This document shows, in pieces, positions 1-6,832 of a DNA stretch of 43,074 nt. Where the stretch lies: contig JAFQKA010000031.1 of assembly GCA_017397175.1 (NCBI GenBank), positions 1-43,074 on the forward strand, in the 5' to 3' direction. The stretch is from Clostridia bacterium (GTDB taxonomy: Bacteria > Bacillota > Clostridia > Oscillospirales > CAG-272). A program made the translations under genes and the position numbers. The notes beneath the pieces were generated by a model. That model made no database searches. It was not told where the DNA came from and was given only the letters and a program-made list of their open reading frames with translations. Each line of letters begins with the position of its first letter. Positions within the stretch are counted from its first letter, which is position 1.

Positions 1-22
1 CGCAAAGGCGGTCTGTTTTTTT
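1..22 (+). terminator. Right half of a terminator from the gene left of the window
   Basis: The window opens with a GC-rich arm (GGCGGTCTG) running into a T tract. The same arm-plus-T pattern occurs complete at 4788-4819. The left arm would lie outside the window, so this is an inference from half a hairpin. Confidence 0.45.
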
Positions 23-43
23 CTTTCTCTCTTATTGGATTTC

Positions 44-160
44 GCCACCAATACCGCCCCACGAAGTGGTAGGGGTAAGTGCGCTTGCGCACTTATGAGC
101 GAGCTTGCGAGCGGCTGCTTGCGAAGCAAGCTTGTGAAGGAGCGAAGCGACTGGGTCGTC
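44..160. repeat. Palindrome-rich gap with no gene (1-231)
   Basis: No convincing coding frame lies in 1-231. The stretch packs several short inverted repeats: an 8-bp-arm palindrome at 77-94 (AAGTGCGC/GCGCACTT), a 6-bp stem at 117-131 (GCTTGC-GAA-GCAAGC), and weaker GAGCGA/GCGAGC motifs between and after them. It resembles the dispersed intergenic repeats elsewhere in the window but matches none of them closely. Confidence 0.45.
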
Positions 161-231
161 AAGGTTCAAGTTGGGCAAGGGGAGCCGACAAAAAAACGAG
201 GCAATCGCACTCGGGCTTCTTCGGTGGTGCA

Positions 232-1041
232 TTAGTTATTATTTTTTATCCTTCTATATTCGCTCGGAGTAGTGCCGACATGCTTTTTGAATGCCTGCGC
301 AAAATAGAGTGCATCCTCATAACCGCAAGTTTTTGCAATTACGTTGATTGGAATATCGGTTTGTTCAAGCAACTCTTGCGCGTTTTTTATTCGTATATTC
401 ATATAATACTTGTGTGGAGAAACACCAACGCTTTCTTTGAAAAAATGGTTAAAGCGACTAACACTTATGTATAGCATGTCGGCGTAGTCTTTTGCATTGT
501 ATGGGGCGGAAAAGTTGTGTTCCATACTGTCGATAACGCGTGTCAGGATTCCGAAAGTTTTTTCTTCTTCAGATGGTTTGGAAAGCTTGGAGAGCAGATA
601 GAGAATGTGATATTCTGCGCGCAGACGCGACAGTGCGGTGTTTGCCTCGGCATCGGTTGAAAGCTTTTGAAACGTTTCTGTTAAGGATTCTTTTATATGG
701 TCGATTGGCTGCTCGGTTGGTATGCATAGCTCGGAGAGCAATTTTTCCACGTGCGATCCGTTAAAATGCAGATAACGGTAAACCGAACGGTCCTTTGCAT
801 AGACTGTATACCTCTGCATTACGTTTGGGGGATATATCCATAGCTCTCCTTTCTTTATGCTCACTCCGTTAAAATCTATGCAGCCCTGCTCACAGTAAAA
901 AAGAGACCAGTCTATTCGTCCGTTTTTTCGTATAGTCATCTTATCATTATTTTCACAACGGCATATACCCGTCGATACAAGCCCTGCGGTATGCTCGCAT
1001 GGCTGAGCTTTAATATCGCCTGTTCCATAATATATATTCAT
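232..1041 (-). CDS. AraC-family transcriptional regulator
   Basis: This 269-aa protein is a probable activator of the divergent GH4/esterase genes. An N-terminal cupin-like sensing domain covers about residues 1-150. The C-terminal 100 residues hold two helix-turn-helix motifs of the AraC/XylS family, including DYADMLYISVSRFNHFFKE and the second-helix signature GYEDALYFAQAFKKHVGTTPSEYR. The ATG at 1041 follows GAGAGGTGATAAA. Its own promoter (1065-1093) lies back to back with that of melA, a usual arrangement for a dedicated sugar regulator. The effector is unknown; an oligosaccharide released by the neighbouring enzymes is an inference. Confidence 0.93.
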   Translation of the reverse strand: MNIYYGTGDIKAQPCEHTAGLVSTGICRCENNDKMTIRKNGRIDWSLFYCEQGCIDFNGVSIKKGELWIYPPNVMQRYTVYAKDRSVYRYLHFNGSHVEKLLSELCIPTEQPIDHIKESLTETFQKLSTDAEANTALSRLRAEYHILYLLSKLSKPSEEEKTFGILTRVIDSMEHNFSAPYNAKDYADMLYISVSRFNHFFKESVGVSPHKYYMNIRIKNAQELLEQTDIPINVIAKTCGYEDALYFAQAFKKHVGTTPSEYRRIKNNN

Positions 1042-1064
1042 TTTATCACCTCTCGATCAAAATA

Positions 1065-1093
1065 AGTATATCATTGCTTTTGGTTGGTGTCAA
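1065..1093 (-). promoter_or_regulatory. Promoter of the AraC gene
   Basis: On the minus strand TTGACA (1088-1093) and TATACT (1065-1070) are 17 bases apart, a near-consensus sigma-A promoter. It ends 24 bases upstream of the ATG at 1041. Confidence 0.8.
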
Positions 1094-1100
1094 GATATGA

Positions 1101-1166
1101 TAGCAAAATAACAATGGTTTGTTCGCAAAATAGCATAATATTACATTGATTTTGCGCAAAAAAACA
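1101..1166 (+). promoter_or_regulatory. Three direct GCAAAA repeats, candidate AraC sites
   Basis: Three similar sites, AGCAAAATAACA (1102-1113), CGCAAAATAGCA (1124-1135) and CGCAAAAAAACA (1155-1166), face the same way between the divergent promoters. Their starts are 22 and 31 bases apart, about two and three helical turns. The third lies inside the spacer of the melA promoter. The repeats are visible; binding by the AraC protein is inferred. Confidence 0.4.
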
Positions 1167-1174
1167 ACTATAAT
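1146..1174 (+). promoter_or_regulatory. Promoter of the GH4 gene
   Basis: TTGATT (1146-1151) and TATAAT (1169-1174) have a 17-base spacer. The GH4 start codon lies 29 bases downstream, with GGAGGG just before it. Confidence 0.8.
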
Positions 1175-1203
1175 ATGATTACCAATTGATAGGAGGGTAA
1201 AAA

Positions 1204-2511
1204 ATGAAAATTTCATTTATTGGCGCGGGAAGCGTGCAATTTACTACGGCTGTAGTTCACGATATTACTACTTATTCCGCTCTTGATACTGCAGAAATAT
1301 GTCTTATGGATATTGATGCGTATCGACTGAAAAAAATTACCGAATGTGTGGAGCGAATCAAGAGGGAAATGAATTCGAGCATTCGCATTATCGCAACGAC
1401 TGATCGCGAAGCGGCTCTTACAGGTGCAGACGCTGTCATTTGTACGGTCTTCAACGGTGACGTTGACATTTGGCAGCATGAGATACTTATCCCAAAGAAA
1501 TACGGTGTGGACATCAACGTAGGAGATACACGAAGTGTTTCGGGAATTTTTCGTGCTCTACGTAATATTCCGCTTCTTCTTGATATTTGCCACGATATCG
1601 AGCGCATATGTCCTGATGCTATTATGCTTAACTACACAAATCCGATGAGTATGCTCTGCAAGGCGATGCAGACCTATACGAAGGTAGACGTGACGGGGCT
1701 TTGCCACAGTGTGCAAGGAACGTCAAAAATGCTCGCCAAGTGGGCGGAGGTGCCGATGGATGAGGTGAAATATACGTGTGCGGGTATTAACCATATGGCA
1801 TTTTTTGTCGAGCTTGAGCACAAGGGTAAGGATCTTTATCCGTTATTGCGCCAAAGGATAGAGGACCCCGAGTATTATAACAAAGAAAAGGTGCGCAATG
1901 AGATATTTAAAACCTTTGGTTACTATGTGACTGAATCGAGCGGGCACAACTCTGAATATACCGCTTGGTTTCGCAAACGTCCCGACCTCATTCTGAAATA
2001 TTGTAACGAGAAGGGCGCCAATTGGAATCCGGGTGAATATGCATTTTCTTTGAAGCTGCGAAGTGATCCTGAACGTTTTGATAAGCTCGTTGATGAGTTT
2101 ATGAAAAAAGAGCTAACGAAGGAGCGCGGACACGAATACGCCGCCAATATCATAAATGCGCGCCTGGGAGATCATACACCATTCCCGTTCAATGCCAATA
2201 TTCTAAATCACGGAAGTGTAGAGAATCTCCCGTATGATGCCTGCGTAGAGATACCTGTTATTGCCGACGAAAATGGATATACGCGCGTGTACCGCGGCAA
2301 GCTACCGGCAGCAGCTGCCACGCTTGTCTCATATACCGCATCTATTGAAAACCTCGTCGTAGAAGCGTGGGCAAATAAATCCAAACAAATGGTTTATCAG
2401 GCGGTCTCACTTGATCCGCTTTGTTCCGCTGTGCTTTCCTTGGAAGAAATTAAAAATATGTGCGATGAGCTTTTTGAGGTCAATCGTGAATACCTCGGGG
2501 ATTATCGTTAA
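1204..2511 (+). CDS. melA: Family GH4 alpha-galactosidase (MelA type)
   Basis: This 435-aa cytoplasmic enzyme hydrolyses alpha-linked galactosides with NAD+ and a divalent metal through the redox-elimination mechanism of GH4. Visible features are the N-terminal dinucleotide-binding motif GAGS (residues 7-10), NYTNPMS near residue 143, the MelA-like metal motif GLCHSVQGT near residue 165 and GINHM near residue 195. Full family length and an AGGAGGG ribosome site before the ATG support the start. It is followed after 118 bases by an SGNH esterase, probably in the same transcript. The CHSVQGT motif favours alpha-galactosidase over the alpha-glucosidase branch; specificity such as galacturonide cannot be excluded from sequence alone. 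Confidence 0.9.
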   Translation: MKISFIGAGSVQFTTAVVHDITTYSALDTAEICLMDIDAYRLKKITECVERIKREMNSSIRIIATTDREAALTGADAVICTVFNGDVDIWQHEILIPKKYGVDINVGDTRSVSGIFRALRNIPLLLDICHDIERICPDAIMLNYTNPMSMLCKAMQTYTKVDVTGLCHSVQGTSKMLAKWAEVPMDEVKYTCAGINHMAFFVELEHKGKDLYPLLRQRIEDPEYYNKEKVRNEIFKTFGYYVTESSGHNSEYTAWFRKRPDLILKYCNEKGANWNPGEYAFSLKLRSDPERFDKLVDEFMKKELTKERGHEYAANIINARLGDHTPFPFNANILNHGSVENLPYDACVEIPVIADENGYTRVYRGKLPAAAATLVSYTASIENLVVEAWANKSKQMVYQAVSLDPLCSAVLSLEEIKNMCDELFEVNREYLGDYR

Positions 2512-2629
2512 TCAAAAATGTGTAGCTTGATATAGAAACAGATTGATTATATCAGTGGGTGGTTATTGATCCTCGAAACGACAATACGTTTGCACAAGCA
2601 AGTTATGTTAAAAAGAAGGAAATAGGAAA

Positions 2630-3742
2630 ATGTATAACTTTAGATATTATGCTGTAGGGCACTCCTACTTAAAGCACGGTCCTTTCGATGGTTGGCAGAC
2701 CAATGGATTTTGGGGGATGGCGGCAAGTGCACCCGAGTACGACTATTTTCATAAATTTCAAGAGGGGTTAAAGAATGCCTTCGATTGTCGGATTGAAGCG
2801 ATTGCGGAAAATCATGCTGCATATGAACGTCTTTGTACAGAGGATGCAACGGAAGAGAAATATACCTCATCGGAGGGATATGCTCATATGCGAGAAGTGC
2901 TTGAAGAGTTCAAGCCCAACATCATAACGCTTTTTATCGGTGGCGCAAATACCCCCGCTAAAGATGACGTCTCTCTGACTCGTTTTTACGAGGTGCTATA
3001 TAAGCTCGTTGCATACTGTAAGTGTCCTGAGGCGGTGGTGTTCTGCACGGCTCATTCTGCCAATGCTTACAGGCTATTAAAGCCGATTGCTGAAAAATAT
3101 GGCTTTATCTGCGTTGATACTTCTTTCATTCATCAAATAAAAGGGCGCGAGAACATTTATTATGCGTTCCGTGAGTATCCCGAATATGATGAGAGAGTCG
3201 CTATGGGAGCGGTGGAGTTTCGCACTCACCCTAATGACAGAGGACACGCAGCCATTGCGGATGCCTTTTTGTGTGCTGCGCAAAATGCTCTTGAGAAAAT
3301 TCCGGAGGAAATTTTTGCAAAGGAATGTTCTTACAAGAAATACGATGACGCACATATGCCTGCAAAACTTCAGATCAAAACCGTACCGCAAATGAACGTT
3401 TCCTATTTTGGCTTTAATACAAGACAGATGGGGGAGCTCGTCGTCTTTGGCTCGGCACCGGGAACCGGGGCATCACTCGCGGCAGATAACTTTCGTGTAT
3501 CGAAGGCATGTAAAAAGTTTTACACGGAGATGCTGGTCGATGGTGCATCAGAGAGTGACGTGTTAAGGGTAAGTTTGGTGGGAACGTTAGGCGAGGCAGA
3601 GTTCGACTTGCCTATTGTTTCAGATATGCACACATATGAGATTGATGTGCCGAGTGGCTACGGTGAGATACAAGCTTTACGCCTTGTACCGAGCGCGAAG
3701 GAATGTGTTGTGAGTATCAGACAGATCGGATTTAAGGAATAA
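2630..3742 (+). CDS. SGNH/GDSL-type hydrolase, probable carbohydrate esterase
   Basis: This 370-aa protein has an SGNH core and a C-terminal beta-rich domain from about residue 250. Block I reads GHS (Ser12, in place of GDS), block III reads GGAN (residues 104-107), and block V keeps the catalytic His in THPNDRGH near residue 202. The active-site Ser, Asn and His therefore appear intact. No signal peptide is visible, so it acts inside the cell, presumably deacylating sugars handled with the adjacent GH4 enzyme. The start follows an AAGGAAATAGGAAA stretch. The exact ester substrate is not recognisable. Confidence 0.72.
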   Translation: MYNFRYYAVGHSYLKHGPFDGWQTNGFWGMAASAPEYDYFHKFQEGLKNAFDCRIEAIAENHAAYERLCTEDATEEKYTSSEGYAHMREVLEEFKPNIITLFIGGANTPAKDDVSLTRFYEVLYKLVAYCKCPEAVVFCTAHSANAYRLLKPIAEKYGFICVDTSFIHQIKGRENIYYAFREYPEYDERVAMGAVEFRTHPNDRGHAAIADAFLCAAQNALEKIPEEIFAKECSYKKYDDAHMPAKLQIKTVPQMNVSYFGFNTRQMGELVVFGSAPGTGASLAADNFRVSKACKKFYTEMLVDGASESDVLRVSLVGTLGEAEFDLPIVSDMHTYEIDVPSGYGEIQALRLVPSAKECVVSIRQIGFKE

Positions 3743-3970
3743 AGTACAATCGGCTGAGATAATGACTTCGGTTTTTGAGAAATATCCGGACTTGAACTCT
3801 CGACAATATTATTTGATGAAAACGCTTGAATCTACGACCTCGTCAAAACCTTATTGACAGCACAGGTCTTTTGTGAAAAAATTTATCTGTGTGAACATCA
3901 TTTTATATCAACGGTACAAAAGGAGTCTTAATGAATGATATCAGACGGATGTAATGAAAATACGAATACA

Positions 3971-4048
3971 ATGACGAGCTTTCTGATGATTGGTCAATCA
4001 AATATGGCGGGAAGAGGTAATTTTGGCGAGGTGTGCTCTGCTGCGTAA
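3971..4048 (+). pseudogene. N-terminal relic of a SASA-family esterase
   Basis: An ATG at 3971 opens a frame reading FLMIGQSNMAGRG, the unmistakable start of sialate O-acetylesterase (SASA) proteins with the nucleophile in GQSNM. After 25 codons it hits TAA (4046-4048). The rest of the family, normally 230-350 residues, is missing. The intact SASA gene at 4818 is only distantly similar, so this is a truncated separate gene, not a duplication of that copy. Confidence 0.75.
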
Positions 4049-4050
4049 TT

Positions 4051-4128
4051 ATGTGGGCAAGTGCACTTGTTCTCTTTGCGCTTGTGGTTCTCGTGCTGAA
4101 ATCTCGCGCGAAGAAGACCGAAGCATAA
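4051..4128 (+). pseudogene. C-terminal membrane tail of a lost gene
   Basis: Immediately after the esterase relic and in another frame, 25 codons encode a hydrophobic helix (ASALVLFALVVLVL) followed by KSRAKKTEA and a stop. This looks like the C-terminal membrane anchor of a secreted or surface protein. A strong terminator follows at 4144. The juxtaposition of one gene's start with another's end suggests an internal deletion that joined two genes. An independent 25-aa membrane peptide is possible but has no ribosome site. Confidence 0.5.
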
Positions 4129-4143
4129 AACAAATCAATATTC

Positions 4144-4174
4144 AAAAGACCACCCAAATGGGTGGTCTTTTTGT
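4144..4174 (+). terminator. Intrinsic terminator after the relic
   Basis: AAAGACCACCC and GGGTGGTCTTT form an 11-bp stem with an AAAT loop and a T run. It still terminates the decayed locus. Apart from the relics, 3743-4305 holds no gene; a smaller hairpin around CTTTGC lies near 4203-4226. Confidence 0.9.
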
Positions 4175-4305
4175 TTCGTCTTCTCTCACGGCTCGAACCA
4201 CTCTTGTTTTGCTTTGCAAAACAAAAACAGTTTGCGGTGTGAGTACTTTAAGTTTAGCTGGGCTTTTCTACAAAATGTAATTCTGTTTTCCCAATCTTCC
4301 GTTTC

Positions 4306-4334
4306 TTGACAACTTTTGTCGGCAATGATATAAT
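4306..4334 (+). promoter_or_regulatory. Promoter of the small lipoprotein
   Basis: TTGACA (4306-4311) and TATAAT (4329-4334), both consensus, are spaced by 17 bases. The gene starts 35 bases downstream. Confidence 0.88.
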
Positions 4335-4369
4335 GGTGTCAATGTTCTATCGCGCGGAAGGAGAGACGG

Positions 4370-4789
4370 ATGACAGTAAAACGGTTTATGTCAGTAGTAT
4401 TGCTTATTTTGCTTGCGTTGTCTCTCGTATATTGCGGAAGCTCCGAGCACGAGGAGATAAGCTGTGCGGAGATCGTTGCGTCTTATGAGGCGGCGGGGTA
4501 CACAGTCAGCCACAGTCAGCATCATGATGAGGATTTTCCTTACGAATGCACCGTCAATGCGCATAAAGGTGGGGACGATCACGTTTATTTTTACTTTTAT
4601 TGGACGGAAGGTGCGGCAAAGGATGCCGCTGAAGTGGATGAATATAATGTTGCGGAGTGGATCTTCGCGCTTCCGTTTGGCGAGTACCGTTGGCTCAGAA
4701 CGGGGACCTATGGCAGGATCGAATATAGCTATTACAACACGGATCTTATAAAGCCCTTTCAAGAGATTGTAAAGCAGAAGAATAAATAA
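4370..4789 (+). CDS. Small putative lipoprotein, unknown function
   Basis: A 139-aa protein with a signal peptide ending in a lipobox (LVYC, Cys22), so it is probably anchored outside the cytoplasmic membrane. The mature part is acidic and rich in His, Tyr and Trp (for example SQHHDEDF near residue 48) without a domain I recognise. The ATG follows a good AAGGAGAG site, and the gene has its own consensus promoter and terminator, so it is a stand-alone unit. The mature part suggests a small alpha/beta fold, but function is unknown. Confidence 0.8.
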   Translation: MTVKRFMSVVLLILLALSLVYCGSSEHEEISCAEIVASYEAAGYTVSHSQHHDEDFPYECTVNAHKGGDDHVYFYFYWTEGAAKDAAEVDEYNVAEWIFALPFGEYRWLRTGTYGRIEYSYYNTDLIKPFQEIVKQKNK

Positions 4790-4819
4790 AAAACAGACCG
4801 CTTTTGCGGTCTGTTTTTT
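4788..4819. terminator. Bidirectional terminator
   Basis: A 14-bp stem (AAAAAACAGACCGC with its complement) and a TTTT loop, with T runs on both strands. It serves the lipoprotein gene and the convergent SASA esterase, whose stop codon overlaps it. Confidence 0.93.
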
Positions 4820-5852
4820 ATATTTTTGCCAGAAGCTCGGGTGACAGGATCGGCGGCTTGTTCTCTTTCAGGATACGATAAGCGTTTTGCGCCACCTGAC
4901 GCCCGAGGAGCATAAAGCCCTTTTCATTTATATGAGAATTTTGTGTTCCGTAATATGTATCTCGGCAGCCTTGGTACTGCTCGGGAGGTTTTTTAATAAA
5001 CCAATCAGACGGCAGATTTGACGCGGGATTCGGCATAAAGGACACGGCACGGCTGACCATGTGGCACTCCTCGTGGTCGCGGCAAAAAGCCTCCTGAGCA
5101 CGGATGACGTTGATAATATTGGGATCTCCCCAGTAGCCTACGCGAATACAGAAAAAGGAGTCATAGCCTATCTTTTTTATGTATCGGAGAAGGATCTCCA
5201 GCTTCAAGCGGTATTCCTCCTCTTTATCGTCGCCGTTGCTCTCGCCCTGAAGCCAGAGAAACACTTTTTTTCCGATCTTTCCATACTGCGCTTCTGCCTC
5301 GCGGAAGAAAGCAAGACTTTTTTTCGTGAAAACGCGGTTTGCACCGATTTCCATGTCGCTCACGACCATTTCGCTGTGTTCGGGGGCTTTGAGGCGGTTG
5401 TATTCCCCAGCCATTTCGGCATTAAAATAGTGTTCTATTCTGACGGCTCCTTTTGCTATGTGGGCAGTCAGAGGGGCTTCGCCGTATTTTTCGTATTCCT
5501 CGCAAAAGTAGGGCAGGAGACTGCTGCCGCAGACATGATCCGCCTCAGAATAGGTGGCAAAGGGTTTTTCGAGACCTGCCATGGAGGAAACGAAATAGGT
5601 GTTTGGGCGGTATTCGGTGAGCGAGCTGTTCTCTTCGCCCTCTGGATACGCTTTTTGGGGATCGCAATAGAGAAATTCGCCTACGTCGTGTGAGACGGGC
5701 TGAAAAAAGGCCCTCCCGCGTCCGAGATATTCTTTTTTGTATTTGAATTCAAGGGAATTTTTGATGTTGAGTGGGTGCTTTGGGGGAAAATCGCAGGCTC
5801 CCATCATGTTTGACTGTCCGCAAAAGACGAACAGATCGCGCGTTGTGCTCAT
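4818..5852 (-). CDS. SASA-family carbohydrate esterase
   Basis: This 344-aa protein belongs to the sialate O-acetylesterase/acetylxylan esterase-like SASA family. It shows the nucleophile motif FCGQSNMMG (Ser14), the conserved WLQGESN (residues 200-206) and the C-terminal catalytic His307 in SHINEKG. The usual acidic partner two positions before the His is Asn305. No signal peptide is present, so it is cytoplasmic. The ATG follows GGAGGCAGAAAA. It has its own promoter inside the end of the upstream transporter gene. It probably removes acetyl groups from imported glycans; sialate itself as the substrate is unproven. Confidence 0.85.
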   Translation of the reverse strand: MSTTRDLFVFCGQSNMMGACDFPPKHPLNIKNSLEFKYKKEYLGRGRAFFQPVSHDVGEFLYCDPQKAYPEGEENSSLTEYRPNTYFVSSMAGLEKPFATYSEADHVCGSSLLPYFCEEYEKYGEAPLTAHIAKGAVRIEHYFNAEMAGEYNRLKAPEHSEMVVSDMEIGANRVFTKKSLAFFREAEAQYGKIGKKVFLWLQGESNGDDKEEEYRLKLEILLRYIKKIGYDSFFCIRVGYWGDPNIINVIRAQEAFCRDHEECHMVSRAVSFMPNPASNLPSDWFIKKPPEQYQGCRDTYYGTQNSHINEKGFMLLGRQVAQNAYRILKENKPPILSPELLAKI

Positions 5853-5872
5853 TTTTCTGCCTCCGTGTTTTT

Positions 5873-6280
5873 TTACATTTTATCACGGCTTTCGGAGGTT
5901 GTCAAGGTCGGCTCGCTCTTCTTGCGGGATCTTCCGAAAAGTCCCAAAAGTCCCGAGATCACGAGCATTCCTCCGAAAATCTTGCGGACGAGATCGGGAT
6001 CGAAAACATTGAGCAGCAGAGAGCCTGCCACGGCGCCAAGAACCCCGAAAAGGGTCAGACAAAGGAGAACACCCCAATAGATCTTTCGCTTTCTAATGTG
6101 AAAAAACAGGGCCGCCACCGCCGAAAAAATGAAAAAGATCAAATTTACCCCTTGGGCTGTCACTTGTTCCCACCCTGCCCACATGGTAAGATAGATGACC
6201 AGTGTTCCGCTGCTGCCGATCCCAAGCCCCTGAAGGACGGCGGCAAGGGTGGACACGATAAAATCAAGCCAAAAGTTCAT
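5873..6280 (-). CDS. TSUP (TauE/SafE) half-transporter, second subunit
   Basis: A 135-aa membrane protein with about four hydrophobic segments and a charged C-terminal tail. It carries the Gly-rich motif QGLGIGSSGTLVIYLTMWAG of the sulfite-exporter-like TSUP family near its N-terminus. Normal family members are 240-300 residues and contain two such repeats; this protein and the preceding gene each carry one. The ATG has its own site (GAGGGAAAA), 7 bases after the stop of its partner, so it is a separate gene and not a frameshift product. Transport of sulfur compounds or small organic anions is a family-level guess. Confidence 0.8.
   Translation of the reverse strand: MNFWLDFIVSTLAAVLQGLGIGSSGTLVIYLTMWAGWEQVTAQGVNLIFFIFSAVAALFFHIRKRKIYWGVLLCLTLFGVLGAVAGSLLLNVFDPDLVRKIFGGMLVISGLLGLFGRSRKKSEPTLTTSESRDKM
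5877..5905 (-). promoter_or_regulatory. Promoter of the SASA esterase
   Basis: TTGACA (5900-5905) and TAAAAT (5877-5882) with a 17-base spacer on the minus strand. It overlaps the last codons of the TSUP gene ending at 5873. Confidence 0.75.
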
Positions 6281-6287
6281 TTTTCCC

Positions 6288-6668
6288 TCACAGTATCATT
6301 CGCACGCCCGAAAAGATAACAAGAGCAGCGAATATTTTTTTTAGCAGATCTGTATTGATTTTTCCCAGCAACAGCGCACCTGCGACCCCTCCTATAATGG
6401 CAGGCAGAAGGAACGGCGAGGCCTCGGTAAGCTTGAGATTTCCGTGGAGAGCGTATATTATGGCGGAGACCGCTGTCATTGGCAGCATAGCCGCTACCAC
6501 GTTTGCAAAAACGTCGCGCGCAGTGGCGTTTTGTTCCCTCAAGATCCTCGCCAGGGTATAGGTGACAATGATCCCGCCGCCGGCACCCAGCAGCCCGTTG
6601 GCGACCCCTGCCGCAACTCCCGAAAGGGCAAGGAGGGTAAATTGAGAAGAGCATGGCTTTATCTTCAT
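6288..6668 (-). CDS. TSUP (TauE/SafE) half-transporter, first subunit
   Basis: A 126-aa membrane protein starting at the ATG 6668, which follows AAAAGGAAG at good distance. The motif GVANGLLGAGGGIIVTYTLA is the classic TSUP repeat signature, followed by about three more hydrophobic segments. It precedes the second half-size TSUP gene by 7 bases. Together they equal one full-length TSUP protein, so they presumably form a heterodimer. The gene is divergent from ftsK; no clear promoter of its own was identified. Confidence 0.82.
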   Translation of the reverse strand: MKIKPCSSQFTLLALSGVAAGVANGLLGAGGGIIVTYTLARILREQNATARDVFANVVAAMLPMTAVSAIIYALHGNLKLTEASPFLLPAIIGGVAGALLLGKINTDLLKKIFAALVIFSGVRMIL

Positions 6669-6701
6669 CTGATACTTCCTTTTCTCATTTTTAAAAAAGA
6701 C

Positions 6702-6730
6702 TTGAATTTTATGCTTTTTAGTGATAAAAT
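6702..6730 (+). promoter_or_regulatory. Promoter of ftsK/spoIIIE
   Basis: TTGAAT (6702-6707) and TAAAAT (6725-6730) are 17 bases apart. The 5' untranslated region is about 95 bases and AT-rich. Confidence 0.65.
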
Positions 6731-6832
6731 ATATAATGAATAAATTTACGCAATTGATATCGGTGTTATTTTTTGCAATTTGACGCCGTATATTCGTGTT
6801 ACAAAAATTACTATTCCAAAAGGAAGTGCAAA

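Noticed and set aside
151..200. A GGTTCAAG stretch hinting at a tRNA T-loop
   Set aside because: No acceptor, D or anticodon arms can be built around it.
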